64,000 bases of DNA from Klebsormidium nitens (GCA_000708835.1 DF236958.1:134860-198859), one strand, 5' to 3'. Shown: positions 36,653-55,616, counted from the stretch's first letter. Program-made: numbers and translations. The notes: generated by a model not told the origin, from the sequence alone.

Positions 36653-39081
36653 TCATTCCGACAGCCACCCGGCTTCATCCTCGCCCTCCGCTTCGGCGGC
36701 GGCTTGCGCGCGGAGGTGCTCGCGCCGCAGCTTGTCCCACATGTACGCGCTATACGTCAGGAATGACGTGGCAGCGACTAACGTCACCCCCAGCCCGACT
36801 GCGGCGATCAGGCGCAGCCGCCACTGGTACCTGAGCGGTAGAAAATAGATGAGCAAAGGTATTTCTTACCTGATTCTCAAAAAAGGGTTCGCCAAACTAT
36901 GCAATCGACTGAATTTTTCGAAATCCGTAGTTGGCGGATACATACGCGTCAAGATACACTGAACTCACACTGGTAAGGGATTCAAAATTTCGAGCCCGCA
37001 TAAGACATCAGAAGCTCTGAACCCGCAGAATCAAGCGAGTATGAACTTGTTCCCGAGAAGCCTATCTACCGAAGATATGGCGCTCGCAAGCTTTGCAAAG
37101 GCAAAAATTCCTCCACTTCTTGCACGAAGTCAGCCAGGTTCTGTTCACAAAAGCGGAAAGAAATCGAACTGGCCTCTTGCCGTTACAAAAATACAACCGG
37201 GAGACGATAATCCAATGCGAGCCCAAGCCCGCACTTCGAAATCAGCCTCTTTGTAACAGGAACGCAACGTAACGACATAGACCATCGCAACCCCATCCGG
37301 ACCTGTCCGTATCCCGGAAGGTCCCGGGAAATGCAACGCAGAGGCCCAAAACCACCTCTCCAATCAGCCTCTTTTTTCCAAACAAAAGAACAAACATAAC
37401 GGAGAGACAGTAAGCAAACGCGAGAATAACCCACCTGTCGGTATCTTCAAGGTCTCGGAAAATCTTGACGACGTACACGGACTGCGGCTCGCTCGTCCCG
37501 CGCTTCAGAATGATCGGCACCGCCACGCCGCGACGCGCGCTCTCAGGCACCCGGATGGCACCGCTCGGGGTGTTATTGGCGGTGCGCTCGTCGCTGACGT
37601 AGATGCTGACGTCATCCTGCGACCATCACGGGAGAATGCGTCATAAAAACACAATGAACGTGATCAAACAGTAAGAGGTAAGCTCGGTGGGCGCGCTAAG
37701 GAATAGTCGGCGTGCGCGCGCTTGTTGCTGACGTAGACGCTGACGTTATAGAGCAGGATCAAGTGATTCTTTGAACTTGCGGCTTGTCAAATAAGCGAAG
37801 CGGTGAGCTTTGGGGTGTCTGCGCGGGTGGCCTAGCTGCCAATGTGTACTCCTATCGTCATTTTTGATTTGGTTTGATTCTTGAAAGATGGCTTTGCTTC
37901 TCACAACGGTCGAGCCGGTGTAACAGTGGACCTAGGTTCCTCCGGACTAAGTTCCAGGTGACGGCGACCCAAGTTTTATCTGCAAATCAACGCAATCGCA
38001 GAGCTTCACATTGAAACCTTTGGTCGATATCTTCAGACGCGATTGTGATTCACCCAGAATCTCGTAGTCTTTCCGTTCCGCTAACCTGCCCCGGCGGAAG
38101 CACCGGCGTGAGGCGAACCTCCTTCACATCTTGCGGTACGTGCAGATCGTAGCGCTCCGTCTCCCAGTTGAACTCCGGCTCTAGCCGCCCAGCTGACGCC
38201 TTCAGGCCCGCCAGTCGCGGCGGCTCGCGCTCCGCGGCCGCGGGGTTTAGGGTTTTGGTTTCATCCTCCTGTGCTGCGTCTTTGATCACTGAGATTGCTG
38301 CGTTTTTCGAAAGATGCGCGTCGAAGACGAAAGGCCTTTTCAGAGGCGCAGGTGTCGCGAGGTCCGTCAGTAGGCCGCTTCTGTTCTCGTCCAATTGGGC
38401 GCTACTCCCACCGCTTGCGTCATTCTGGACGCTTTTTGCGTCACCTTTGCCTTGCGCAACCTCCTTGCTAGAAGACCCGGTGGACTCTACCGGACCCTTC
38501 GAATGACAGCGAACGACGTCTTCCTCGTTTCTTTCCGCTTCCTTCGTCCCGCCCACCTCTGGCACGAAATTTCCACAGCCCTTTTCAATCGCGCTCTTGT
38601 GTCCGCGCGCGTTGTTGTCGAGCGCGCGCGCGCGCAGCATTTCTTGGAGCCTTGTCTGCAGAGGGGAATCGAAACCGCCCGGGATGTCTCCATCCGCCTA
38701 CTCTTCACCTGAGCTCCTCACCAGCCAGTCAGCAAACCGGTCCCTTAGAACCTCAAACCTTTCTCCCACCTTTTTCGACGGCATCTCTTTTCCCTCAGCG
38801 CGCTGAAATGCGCGCGCATTCTCCCGCCCGCTACCCAGGACCGCATTCACACCTTGTGCAGACTCGCTCGTTTCTGGGGGCAGCTTTGGCAGCTCTTGCG
38901 CAGCCCCCCAGAACGAGAAGAGTGGGTCTGTAGTAGCTAAAGCCTGTTGGCGCAGCGGGTCATGGCGCCCCGCGCGCGTGCATGACGTCAGCAGGACCGT
39001 CAGGAAGAGCGCGCTACAGGAGAGGGACACGGAGAGGCTGACTATTGAAAGAAAAACGATGAGAGGAGGTGATGCCGCCAT
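36653..39081 (-). CDS. Membrane protein with a cadherin-like beta-sandwich domain
   Basis: Four exons, minus strand: 39081-38722, 38655-38086, 37616-37435 and 36830-36653; phases match, giving 429 residues. Intron 1 is only 66 bases. Residues 5-34 are strongly hydrophobic (LIVFLSIVSLSVSLSCSALF and on), a signal anchor. A polar, low-complexity middle follows. Residues about 274-360 run from LEPEFNWETERYDLHVPQDV through VRLTPVLPPGQDDVSIYV to SVYVVKIFR. This resembles the cadherin-like beta-sandwich (PF12733) pattern of alternating strands ending in Y.v.i.R. A second membrane helix (LIAAVGLGVTLVAATSFLTY) sits near the C-terminus, before a short acidic tail. The domain call rests on pattern, not a search. 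Function is unknown; an extracytoplasmic adhesion or glycan-binding role is only a guess. Confidence 0.62.
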
Positions 39082-40129
39082 TATTTACACGGAGCTGCTA
39101 GGTACCTACAACGAGACAGACTCGGACGCAATGCCCATCCCTAAGTTTCATTTGCTCCGTTCTATCAATGAGACTCTGTTGTCGTAGCTAGCCGCCTGGT
39201 GGCGCATTTGCTTCTGAATTGGCCTTGCGCTTCCCAATTACGCTTCTTGCAGCTACTTCGCAAAGTGGAGTTGGGAAGCCGACTCCAGCTCACCGTCCCT
39301 GCCTTGAATTTCGAACTTCTCAAACAGCTGTGGCCCGATTCTTTCTGGACACTGTAGCTTTCCAAGGTTTGTGCTTCGATGGTACGTTGTTTGACTTGCC
39401 ACGTCAGCACCTGCGGCATCACTATAGGGTGTGGCATTTCGATCGATTAGATTTGAAACCAATTTTGTGGCAGACTTAGAATAGACCGAGACTTGATGGA
39501 ATACAGGCGTTTGCAAGCATCGACTGGGATCGAACTTCTGCAATTCCTGTAAGCTCGTGACACAAAAATTCCCGATCGATTCGCCCGCCGAGAATGTCGA
39601 CAAGGTGGTTGATATCAGGTTCTTCTGACCAAGGGTCAGCGAGGTGCACATTAGCGCTACGGTCGTCTTCAAACCTTTAACTCGCTTATGCTTATGCATG
39701 CGCCATCCATTGAGGAGCCGATGCTGGCGGCCTGTCGCAAGCCTTTGCGCCCGTCTAGCTTAGCCCTTTCAAAGGTCGAGCTTCAAAGCGCAGCCCGGTT
39801 AACAGTACGTTTTTCGGGTGTTAACTTCCGCTCGATTGTTGCATGGTTGCGGAACCGGAGAGCAGAGGCGCCATCAGCCATGCCTGATTCTTAGGAGATT
39901 TGGAACTTTCTTTGTTTCAGAGCCTCTTGTGGGCGACATCGAAAACCTGCCACCGCATCTCTCAGTTGCCTTTGTTGCGTAGACAGAGCAAGCCAGTTTT
40001 TGTGAGACTCGTTCGAACCTGTGCCGACCACCACATCAAACAGTCCTTTTTCTCTTGTTGCTTTGCAGACGATCGATTGCAGACAGGGCAGGTTTCCTGT
40101 AACCCTTTTGCTTAACCCGCACCGAGGAC
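39082..40129. other. Divergent intergenic region
   Basis: Between two outward-facing starts. No gene supported. A possible 5' UTR acceptor (gctttgcag near 40070) lies before the zinc-ribbon ATG. Confidence 0.45.
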
Positions 40130-40453
40130 ATGTTCTTCTTCGGCTTTGTCGCGAGCTTTCGCCCCGAGGTGCGCCGCCTGCTGGAGCGCTACCCGGCGCT
40201 GTGCCCGGTTTGCGCTAACCCGACCCTAACCGTGGCGGAAGTCGACAGGGTGCTGCGCATTTTCTTCCTGCCGGTCTGGCGGTCGAAGGTGCATGAGCTG
40301 ATGGTCATCTGTCAAAACTGTGGGTTCACCATCGAGAAGAGCAAAATGGATGAGCTCGAGGCGCGGCGGAAGTTCTTCGAGCGGCAGGGCAAGAAAATGT
40401 TCGAAGAGATGGCGGACTTGAAAGGGGAGGCAGATCTGAAAGGAGAGCAGTGA
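40130..40453 (+). CDS. Zinc-ribbon protein, 107 residues
   Basis: A single-exon gene starting at the ATG in aggacatgttcttc. The N-terminus MFFFGFVASFRPEVRRLLER, the CPVC pair, the block VLRIFFLPVWRSKVHELMVI and the second pair CQNC match the small plant and fungal zinc-ribbon family (zinc_ribbon_15 type). Four cysteines should bind one zinc. A charged Lys/Glu helix forms the C-terminus, with a repeat of DLKGEADLKGEQ. No enzymatic function is known for the family. Confidence 0.75.
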   Translation: MFFFGFVASFRPEVRRLLERYPALCPVCANPTLTVAEVDRVLRIFFLPVWRSKVHELMVICQNCGFTIEKSKMDELEARRKFFERQGKKMFEEMADLKGEADLKGEQ

Positions 40454-41913
40454 GGCGTCCACGAGGATAGAACATTCGTTTAGTGCTGAGGTGGGAAATG
40501 TTTGTACGAGGGGTTTTGGAGCCGGAGGAAGTGAAAGGAGAGTGCTTAGAGGCAGCCGGATATGATCCGCACTCTGCTTTGCGTGAATCAAAACCGCGCT
40601 CGGGTACGGGAAAAAGTTTAATGTCAACCAACAAGAGGAACAATCATATAAAGGTAATCCATAATATACAAGCCGTAGAGGTCTGAGAAACAGTCAGTGT
40701 TTGATATCGACAAGTGAGATGTGAAATCAACAAGGCAGATGCTTCCGTGCACTGGAATCTTGTCGTACGTCCAGTCGGTGGATAACAAAAGAGAAGCTGA
40801 AACCGCAGTCAGTGTGGCTGAAGAGGCTTGTACACGACCTGCCGGGGGGCATAGGGCTCTGTATAAGCCAAAGCCGAATGTTTGTCAAGCACCATGTGCA
40901 TCAAGACGTGCAGTCCGGCGGCCCGGCCCGAGGTCCATTCTATTGTGGTCAATTAAATCGCGGGGTTTAGCGAAGAGCTCCGGCCTGGCCTGGCACTATT
41001 TCCAAGATTGTGGCAAACCGACGTTGCATAGCTAGCCAATGCATCTCTTGCCACGGTCACACGTGAGCTCACCAGATCCTATCTGAACTCGAAGCGTCGA
41101 TCCAGAAAAACCTGTTCTGCCGTTGGCGCGGAAGCTCACGACAATGTGCATTTTTGGCCGGAGTAGTCGATCGACCCTAAAAAATATACGCGCTGATTGA
41201 GCAATCACCGGCTGCATGCTGTATACTAGGCTGAGCTAAGGGCAGGTACATGCCCTGGCAGGAGCTAGACAATCTCTTGGAATCGTTCATGTGGGGCCAC
41301 CCGTGATCGGCGTTAGCTCAAGGTCGGATCTAAGACCGTGAGCGCGGTCTAGCTGTAGAATCCGAACACCCATCACGACTCTCAGTCCGTCAGTATACAT
41401 GAAGCCTGTTGCACAATATGCACCCGGCGTGCAATCTGGTATGTGCAGGTACAAGGTCAATATCGCAACTACTGACGATCTTGATCGTTGATTCAATAAC
41501 TTTTCTTGGTTGAAGCTCTCCGTCAGGAAAGGATCAACGACCATAAGCAAGCACAACTCGGAGAACGCCATCTCAGTTCAATGCGCGCAGAAGCACAGAA
41601 TATGGGGTCACGCAACAATATTGGAGTTCCGCCGCTGATTAAATGCCTTACTGATTTCTATGACGGATGCTGGAGCACAGCCGAACGCACTTGAATCGAA
41701 GCCCCTTATTTGCAAGATTGTCCTTTACAAATGCGGCAAAGCGATCCAGAGTCTGAGCGTTGCCCCAGCTCAGAGAGTATCTAACTTACCTTGGATGTAT
41801 GCAGTGCCCCTCTTCTTTGACGACTTGCGAGCCAGATTGTCCAGTCAGGAGCCAGGATGCATCAAAGATTGCGCGCTAGCAATAAAGTTACGGTATAAGA
41901 CACATCACAGAGC
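40454..41913. other. Intergenic region downstream of two convergent genes
   Basis: No gene supported on either strand; contains the 3' UTRs of the zinc-ribbon and LIP1-like genes. Confidence 0.5.
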
Positions 41914-44900
41914 TTAACCAGGATCTACTAGGGGCAAAGAGGGCTTTCGGCTGAGGGTGCTCCCATTGTGGGGCACGTGCGGACTAAGTAATGTGGACGG
42001 CTCCGGAACCTTGTCCGGACTGATCTCCAGGTGTCCTGAACTAGACGTGCGGATCCGCCCCGGCGGCGGGGGCAGGGAATAGGGTCCCTCGCGGGTGGAG
42101 GAGCCTACTTGTGTTTCTGAGACCAACCTGCGCCAAAAGCCAGGGTTCTGCGTTAGTACAATCGAGCGCGATGCAGGGGATATCTTGAACGCTTTGTAGA
42201 TTCAGGTTTGAAGGACGTTTCGCTCACCCCTCTTCGGCTCAGCCCCCTCTTCGTCAGCATGGGCGTGGGTAATGAAACTCAAACAAGTTTGGGTGCTCTC
42301 ATCAGCAGGAGTGGTTCTGGCTTTCAATCCGGCCACCTTGACTGATTTCAGTCCCTACCTTCACAGCATGCCCTTGCTCGGCAAGGCAGTGACGTTGGAG
42401 CGTTCCCGCAGAGAGTTGCGACCCATGACAACTGAGAGCGGCCTGGCTTCAACTTTTGGTGCCCCGGTACCAGACAAAATAAGTAGAATCTATACCCGCC
42501 CGAGCTGCTAGCAATTGCTCCGTTAACCGCATGATTCAAACAATCTACCTGGAAAACCGCATCATTCACCCAAGCGGCCTGGAAATACTTATACAAAAGC
42601 TGACACGGCCACTGTATGCTTTTCGGTCGGCGCCAACCCTTATAAGCCGGGCCGGGACGAAGGCCCGCAGATTTATTCAGCACGAGCGTCAGAGTCACTC
42701 CCCAAAGGGCTTGACATAACCCGAGCTCACCAGAGAAGCCCACCTCAGCTCTCTCGCAAACAATTGATGTAAGCTCACATTCCCGCAGGAATATTTACGA
42801 ACCAAACTTCAAGAGAAGAAGAGAAAGAGCTGACTTCTCACCTTGACGCGTGCGTGCCTGAAGGAACGGACGCTTCGCCGTCCGCTAGAGTGTCAAGGTC
42901 CGAGCCGGACGCTAGGGAGGGAAAGACGGGCGGCACAGACGTGGCCGGTTGCCTCGTGTCCATCTCGGATGCGAAATATCGTCGCCTAATCAACTGCATA
43001 TGCATAAAGAAAAACTATCCAAAAACTATCCAACGATAGACGATGTTTGACGCCACTGGCGCTGCAGAAAGAGGGTGCGACAGTCGCTACTTGCGGAGAG
43101 TGTTTGCTGGCAGATCTGAACCGGGTGCCCAATCCCCTGTAGTCCACTCTTCGTCCCAAACCCTCCAGTAGACCGTCCGTTCGTGATGCATTTTCGCGAT
43201 TCTCAATCTTTTAGACAACCCTTCCTTCTGCTGTATAACGCGACTTGTTGCTACATGTCAAGACCAGGCGCTGCCCTGACATTCGCCCACGATTCAGAGC
43301 ACACATCAGAATCTCTAAACGGGCAAAGCGGGAACCTTCAATCGTCAAAGATCGAGAGTCCAACATTCAGGCTCAACTAAGCTCAACCACGGGAAGCGGA
43401 TTGACGTCATCAGCAGCCAAGACGAGGTAACCCCCGGGATCAATAGCACCCCTCTAACACAACCCTTTTGAAAAATCCCTGTTGACCCACACATCTCAAT
43501 CTTGGGAGCGCGTACCAGTGCTGTTCGTAAAGACGGAACCAACAATGGAAAGTTATGCACCGCCTTTCTGCACAATCCCTCACCTCGTAAAAGAATGCAT
43601 TCACGGCACCCACGTCCAGCTTCCCCGTTTTCGCGCTCTGCGATCAAGTCACAATTCTCAGAAGCGAATAAGTCGCCAGGTGTGCAACTCCAACCATCAA
43701 AGGGGGGGAATCACGACTGCTCACAGCATGTGATTCTCGGAAGCAGACGAAACCGCATGAGGGAAAACTGAGGGGAAATGGACCAGGCAGCCCGAAACCC
43801 CGCTTCAAGGATCACGTTGAATCGGGGTTTCGGAGATTCGCGAAGCTCCTTGGAGCGCTGCCTTGATGCAAAACCGTGAACAGGATGAGATACAGCAACC
43901 AGAAGCAATCGGCGCGTATGAAGCTGGAACAGGAGTGTATTACTGAGCCTGCTGACATACTGCGGATGCACGGGCTAGAACTATACGATGATTCGGCGGA
44001 AGACGATGCGCAAAGGAACGAAAAGATGCAGAGGAGATGTGCTCAGAACAAAGCAGACCTCAAACGAACTGACGTAAGATGCCGACCACTAATTGTAATT
44101 TCTCATTGGCCATTTTGGAAAGAGAGGAGGCCAAAGGTTTTCGGCATACGAAGCTGAATGAAGGTAACGGCTTCAAGGCCAGTTGAAGAACATACGGAGC
44201 AGAACTGAGGTGACAGCTTCGACGGCCAGCTACGAGGAGAATCATCTGCCTTACCGTCAACAGTCCGGTCCACGAGCTCGTGCCGTCTGCTCGCGGCAGG
44301 TCATGCCCGTTTGCCCCGTTCACATACTCCCCCAGCTTTGCGGCCCATTTCGTTGCCTTTTTCGTCAGCGGAGCCGCGCTCTCATCATCTGGAAACCCGC
44401 TCAGCCGTGCTTCGAGCTGGCCCGCCATAGTCCCAATCTTCGACGCCACCCGCTTCAGGGGGCTGTTTGGCAGGGAGATCCGCCCCCCCGTTTGTGAATC
44501 CCATTTTCGGCTGTCCGATTTGTTTCCGATGATTAGTAAAGGGACTGGTAACCCCCCTGGAAATGTCGCTTCCGGAGAGGGGGCGGAAAAGGTGCCGAGA
44601 GAAGCGACTTCGGAGGTCCAGCGGTGCAGGTTAGTGCGGGTTCGCCGGTTGGTTAAGTCGTGCACGGCGATAACCCCATTTATACGCTGGTAGAAAATGG
44701 GCCGCGCAGCATGGTACTGGGGGGCGCCCGTGACATCCCAAAGTTCGATGAAGAAAGTGCGATGGGGGGAGGAGTCGGGGCCCCCCGGGAGCCCCATGCT
44801 GCCGGCACTGTACTCAAAGTACTGGAGACAGGAAGAGAAGTCGAAGTGAGCCCTTCCGTTCTTAAGAGTCCCTTGCAGATGCACAATATCATTCTCCTGG

Positions 44901-46199
44901 GATCTCCGTGGAGGCCAGCGAGGTGATTCCTAGAGACACATGTTGACAGGATAGACAGGATGCTAGCATGAGGGCTCCTCGGTTTTCAGGTGCACGTCAC
45001 AAATTATTATCTGTCCAGCAAAGGCAGCTCGTACATTGAGTAAAGCTGAGGGGTAGCCTGCCGCAAGGCCTCAATACGTGCGTCGTTCTTAGATGGGTTG
45101 ACTGAACGTAACTCGAGATGTTATGTCGATTACCGCATTTGACAAACTTTCTGCTCGGATCTGAGAAAGATCAGAAAGCGCCTGAAAAACTTCCATTCAT
45201 ACCGTCAGCTTTGAATTGTCAGTATGGGCACATAACAGCAATGGCAAGCAGAACTGTTCTGATTGCCAAATCACTTCACAATCGTCAAAAAAGGTTCTGA
45301 AATCCAGGTCATGATCTCAATTCTAACACCGCATCTACTGAAGATCCTTCACCGCCAATCTGAGAGGGTGGTTGAGATAGTGAACATCATAAAGTCCGCT
45401 TTCAGAACAGAACGCCAAAGAAACCAACTCGAGCTTTGCGACAAGATTATACATGAGGCAAGGCCTCAACATCTCTCACCTTTACACTGACATTACATCC
45501 TATGGTCACTCTTGGCCTGCTAATTGGCTGGCCTTCTGTCAACAGGTGGACAAGAGACGTCTTCCCCACCCCTGCAAAGGGAGCGTCAAGCTTACATCAA
45601 GTATCCGCAGATGAGCCCCTCATGCCTAAACTCTTCCTCTGCATCAACCTCCTTCGACTGCTTTGTTGATTCATGACACTCTCCCAGTCAGTAATTCCAG
45701 CTCCTTGAACAGGACTCTTCGTCCTAGTCTTGCCTAGGGAGCTTGAGCTTGAGCAGTGCAAATGCTGAAGGTGGGAGCGAGTATCAGAATATGCTACTTC
45801 CAATTACCAGATCCATTTTAATACCACTTTGCACATTAGGGTTTGAGTGCGGGCACAGCGCCAGTCACAAGATGCACCACAAATCGAAGTTGAGGCCTGA
45901 GCAACCCAGGACTAAGAAAAACCAACTTCTCAAGCAAAGGTTTGCTCTCGCCGAAGTCCTTGGCAAACTTCCTATCAGAAAGCAGATTATGAGGGTGCCA
46001 GTCTACATTTTAATCTGTAATTCTCCAAACCGATGAAGCTCAGAGCTGCACCTTATTGCGCTCAAATCAAGGGTGGCAAGAAGGAACTTCAGATCCACTG
46101 TTTCCTGTACTCACCTTCATCACCAATCACCAGAACACGCACATTGCCAGCTGGTCCAGCAAATGAGTCTCTGAGAGCCTCAGGGTAGTCGCCGTTCAT
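41914..46199 (-). CDS. LIP1-like small GTPase with a long C-terminal tail
   Basis: Six exons, minus strand: 46199-46115, 45571-45480, 44896-44255, 43637-43584, 42993-42842 and 42127-41914; all phases agree, giving 412 residues. The P-loop is GDEGVGKTSL (about 26-35), split between exons 1 and 2. TIGCNV is the switch I threonine region, WDVTG (about 112-116) is G3, and GNKSD (about 183-187) is G4. The motif FFYE-LIRRRYF, built across exons 4 and 5, matches the end of plant LIP1. LIP1 is a Rab-like GTPase that tunes circadian light input and cell growth in Arabidopsis (known). The last roughly 115 residues, Ser/Pro-rich with REGPYSLPPPPGRIRTSSSG, extend well past LIP1. There is no C-terminal prenylation cysteine. 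The gene shares a divergent promoter region with proteasome subunit alpha-6. Confidence 0.88.
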
Positions 46200-51894
<5,695 letters not shown>

Positions 51895-53312
51895 GCTTTG
51901 AAAATGATTAGATTGGTGATAATTTCTACGGAACCAGGCTTGCGGTCTTGCGGTATGTATAACATGGCTACATGTCCACTGTAAGCGTTTCTTTCTTCTG
52001 CTCCAGCCTGTTGGTCTGTAGACTTCCCGACCATTGCTACCGTTCGGAGTCGAACATACATGGCATGAACACTGAAGCAGCGAAATCTAGTGGCGGTTTC
52101 ATTTGTGGTGGTCTGTTCACCTGTGCGGAAAAGGTCGATCCATTGGTTGATGCATATTCTATGAACATTGCAGCTTTGAATTGGTATGCTGGTTTTTCAG
52201 CTTTTTCTGCATCGACTGGGCCAGGAATTAGTAGCACATATCATTCTGAGTTTCAGAGCTAGAGCAGGTTAATTATTGCGCAATCAGATTGCATGCACTC
52301 TGTTGGACTGACATGGGCCATTTGCATCTAGTAGTACTATTAGTCGACGTTTGGACCAGCGGGCCAACCCGCCACCGCGACGAGGAGAGCCGGTCGTGTC
52401 CTGCGCATGATTCAATGCGAAGGACGAGCCGGCAATATAGTCGGAAGATTGACATGTACTTACATATTTTAGTTGTACGTGCGCTTGGTCAGGTTATTAG
52501 TGAGCGCGGCAGCCAAAATAAAGATTCCGTCCATGTGCGCGCAGCTGTCTGCAGCATTGGCTGATCAGCCTGATGTCAATGGCCATGCCAGCCGCCAACG
52601 TGCACATTTAAAAGAGCGCGATTTCCAACTGCCGGAAGCGAGTAATCGACGGTTCGTATCAGCCGTTCCAGCACTGCCTGCGGTTTCGCTGCTGCCATGT
52701 GGCACTGCTTCACTTGAGGCGCCATGTGGCGCGATGAGAAGTGGTCAGCTAGTACCGGATTTTAAGGAGGGACCTGTCACCTTGCTGCTAGCGCTGCATT
52801 GCATCATGCATGGTGTCAAAACCAGGCTACCGAATCCATACATGCAGTTGGTTGCACTGTGCAGCGCAGCTTGGATCTCTTCTGAATCTGTTGGAAGTTG
52901 CGAGTGAAGAGAACCAAAGGGGTTTGGAGCTTCTCCACCACCTTCCGGACGCCATCAGGATAATCTTAGCGCTGAAACATCCAGTGAAAGATACCCCGCC
53001 CGTAAGATCTTAATGCTTCGTGCGCCTTGAAGTTGAAGTTTACAGCATTGCCTTCACAGAGTGCATGCAGAGCTGGACTGCTCGTCTCTAAGTACTGTGA
53101 AGCCCTCCCTGAACATCGCTCTTTCCTGCTGCTGGATTTCTAGTGCTGGAGATTCCAGCACCCATTTGCCACTCCGTGGGGAGGTCTAAAGCCAGCATGC
53201 AGGACTGAAGTTGCAAGGTTACACAGCTGAATGTGGTGCAACAATAGGTCCTGAATCTTCTGACGGTTTCGCAAGAGCTCCTTCCACCCATCCTAGACAA
53301 CCTCCAAGAATC
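51895..53312. other. Intergenic region
   Basis: No gene supported. Contains the proteasome alpha-6 3' UTR and the promoter of the small membrane protein gene. Confidence 0.45.
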
Positions 53313-53543
53313 ATGTCTGTCCCACTCATCTTCCCCCTGTGCTTTGAGTGCGGCAACACAGACAATCCCTGCCGCTGCAAGGTTGTCGGTCCTACTCTTG
53401 GGTTTATCATGTTCGTGGTATCAGGAATTGTGTGCTTCCCGGTAGGAGCGGTGGCCTGGTGCTGCAGTCATAAGACTGGGAACAAGGTGATGGCAGCGCC
53501 GCACAGCATCTGGATGGGGACAAAAAGCTGCATACCTCTCTAG
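53313..53543 (+). CDS. Conserved small cysteine-rich membrane protein, 76 residues
   Basis: A single exon from the ATG in gaatcatgtctgtc. The N-terminus MSVPLIFPLCFECGNTDNPC has a CxxC...CxC set, followed by one long hydrophobic helix (VVGPTLGFIMFVVSGIVCFP and on) and a short tail ending CIPL. I recall similar short plant proteins of unknown function with the same CFECG...CRCKVVGPTLGF layout (memory, not a search). A GTGATG donor-like site at the GNK codons could allow splicing, but reading through gives the expected tail. Confidence 0.65.
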   Translation: MSVPLIFPLCFECGNTDNPCRCKVVGPTLGFIMFVVSGIVCFPVGAVAWCCSHKTGNKVMAAPHSIWMGTKSCIPL

Positions 53544-55616
53544 CTGGGACTTCGGACAGAAGGTGAGATCTGCCATTGTTGACAGTCTCTTCATGCATTC
53601 CAGCTCGAAAGGTCTCGCTTCATTCGACCAGTATTTGCTGCATGGAGCAACAAGGCAGAGCATCAGTTGCATTACAGTGCTTTGATTGAATTTTCGGTTA
53701 TGAGGAGCCTTCTTCAGTCAGGCAGTCAATGGCACAACTACCGCTTCTGTACGGACAATTATTGAGCGACAGCCTTCATGAATTGAGCCACAGCTTTCAT
53801 GGGTAACATCTCAGGGCTTTCCTCTCAGTCAACAGACCAACTGCTTTGATTGTCGCTTGTATTTCCCAGATGGATTGGAAGTCCTACCACAAACTTCTGC
53901 ATAGGAGTGTGCCCTCCATTGCTAGGTCTCATTGTGGAAAATCTACGGATCATTGTTCGAACTAGGTCGCAGCGTCAGTGCAGGAAAGCTGAGCCAGGAT
54001 CATAACCAGTCTTCAAACTAGCTCACGGCGTCTGTGCACGGAAACCTGTACCATAGTCTTATTGCAAATTACAATGAAACAATCGTGTAACACTGATCGC
54101 AGGTCTTAATATAGATATCTTCAAACTTCATTAACGTCCTCACGATCGCCAAGTATTGCTTGTAGGTGGGGGTTCGTGGTTGGTTCTCGATTTTGATCGC
54201 AATGGTCGTGCGATCTGTACAAGGTGGAAACCAGGCGGTCATCCATGTTCAACAAGCTATGCTACATTGTTGCCTGTCAGGGATCTCGAGTAGCATGCAG
54301 TGGAAAAAGCTGCAACATGAGTTTTACGTTCTTCTACACAATCATTTCAAAAGTTATCAAATATCGACAAATCAAGACTGTTCATAGTGTGTGCCAGTAA
54401 GCTGGGTGTAAGAAAGTCGTTCCGCTTTAGGCCCGCCAGCCAGCGACATAGCCCTGATACCTACTTGAATTTAGCTTGTAGTTGACTGAGCCAGGAAGGA
54501 TCTTGTACAAACTGGTTACAGAACCATGCGTTCAAGCGGCAAGCACCTATATAATCCCATGGCCGCCGTACACTTCCATGAAAGCTGCCGGTAGTCTATA
54601 GCAGCATGAGGTCTGAACGCTTTCCCAAACAACCGTGACTGCAGGGATCCATTAATTAAGGCATTTGAATTGTATTCCGTGTGATCGCCCCGCGCACACG
54701 AGGCTTGTAAGCAGAGCTGAACTCACACTATGAGTCTATCGAAAGGTAATGTCAGTGCCAGCCGGACCGCGAGTATACATGGCCGCATGTCTGGTCTCGG
54801 TGTATGTAGCTTGCATGATTTCAGGACGGTAGGCGATTGCATGCCTGCTCTAGCTAAACGCGTTGTGGGTATACCCTCACCGGGCCCACGTTCTGGTTCG
54901 AAGCCCATGAGAGCCATATCCGCATGCATGTTCGCCTGACTACTAGGCTAACGTCACACATGTGCAGATCGACTTTTGTATACGTGTGCAAACGATGAGA
55001 TGCCCTATGCCTTTGATTCGCACGGGCTATAAGAGAAGTTCCATGAGACCACGGCGGCTTGTCATGACCACTATAGGTTAGCAATTTGACGTCATTGCAA
55101 CGATAATAGATTGTACTCAATATAAGTTGGCAAAAATGCAATTAAGGTGTTTGCAAACGGTGCAGCTATGGTCAACCACACTGAATTGATCAACCACTAC
55201 GTGCTCGCAATGTTAGTACCTGTTTACAGACGGCTTGCCGACCTTTGCCTGCGCCAAGTTTTAGATTGAGGCAGGTGGTACGTCAAAACCGTCCTTTGAT
55301 CAGATCTAAAAGCTACAATATCGCACAACGCTACGCTAACTCCGCAAACAACAATCACACAAAACTCGTGATCTAACCTCTGTCTCTATCAGTTCACACA
55401 CACACACCCCTCTGCAATCTTTAAAGCCTGCGTGGCCTGCCTATGTTACAGCAACACAAGCAAAGAATCATCACCTGTACAACACGAAATATCGACTGAG
55501 GTGCGACAGCGCCGCACTCAGAAGAAAAGGAATGTATGCTACAGCTAACAGTTATGCACTAACACACCACTCTCGCAATGGAAGCTCCTCGCAAGCAAAA
55601 ACTAGATACGCCCATC
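53544..55616. other. Convergent intergenic region with short tandem duplications
   Basis: No gene seen in 2.1 kb. Two short tandem repeats stand out: gagcgacagccttcatgaat next to gagccacagctttcatgggt (about 53763-53802), and gttcgaactaggtcgcagcg near 53957 followed by cttcaaactagctcacggcg near 54011. A CA run lies near 55395. Confidence 0.55.
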
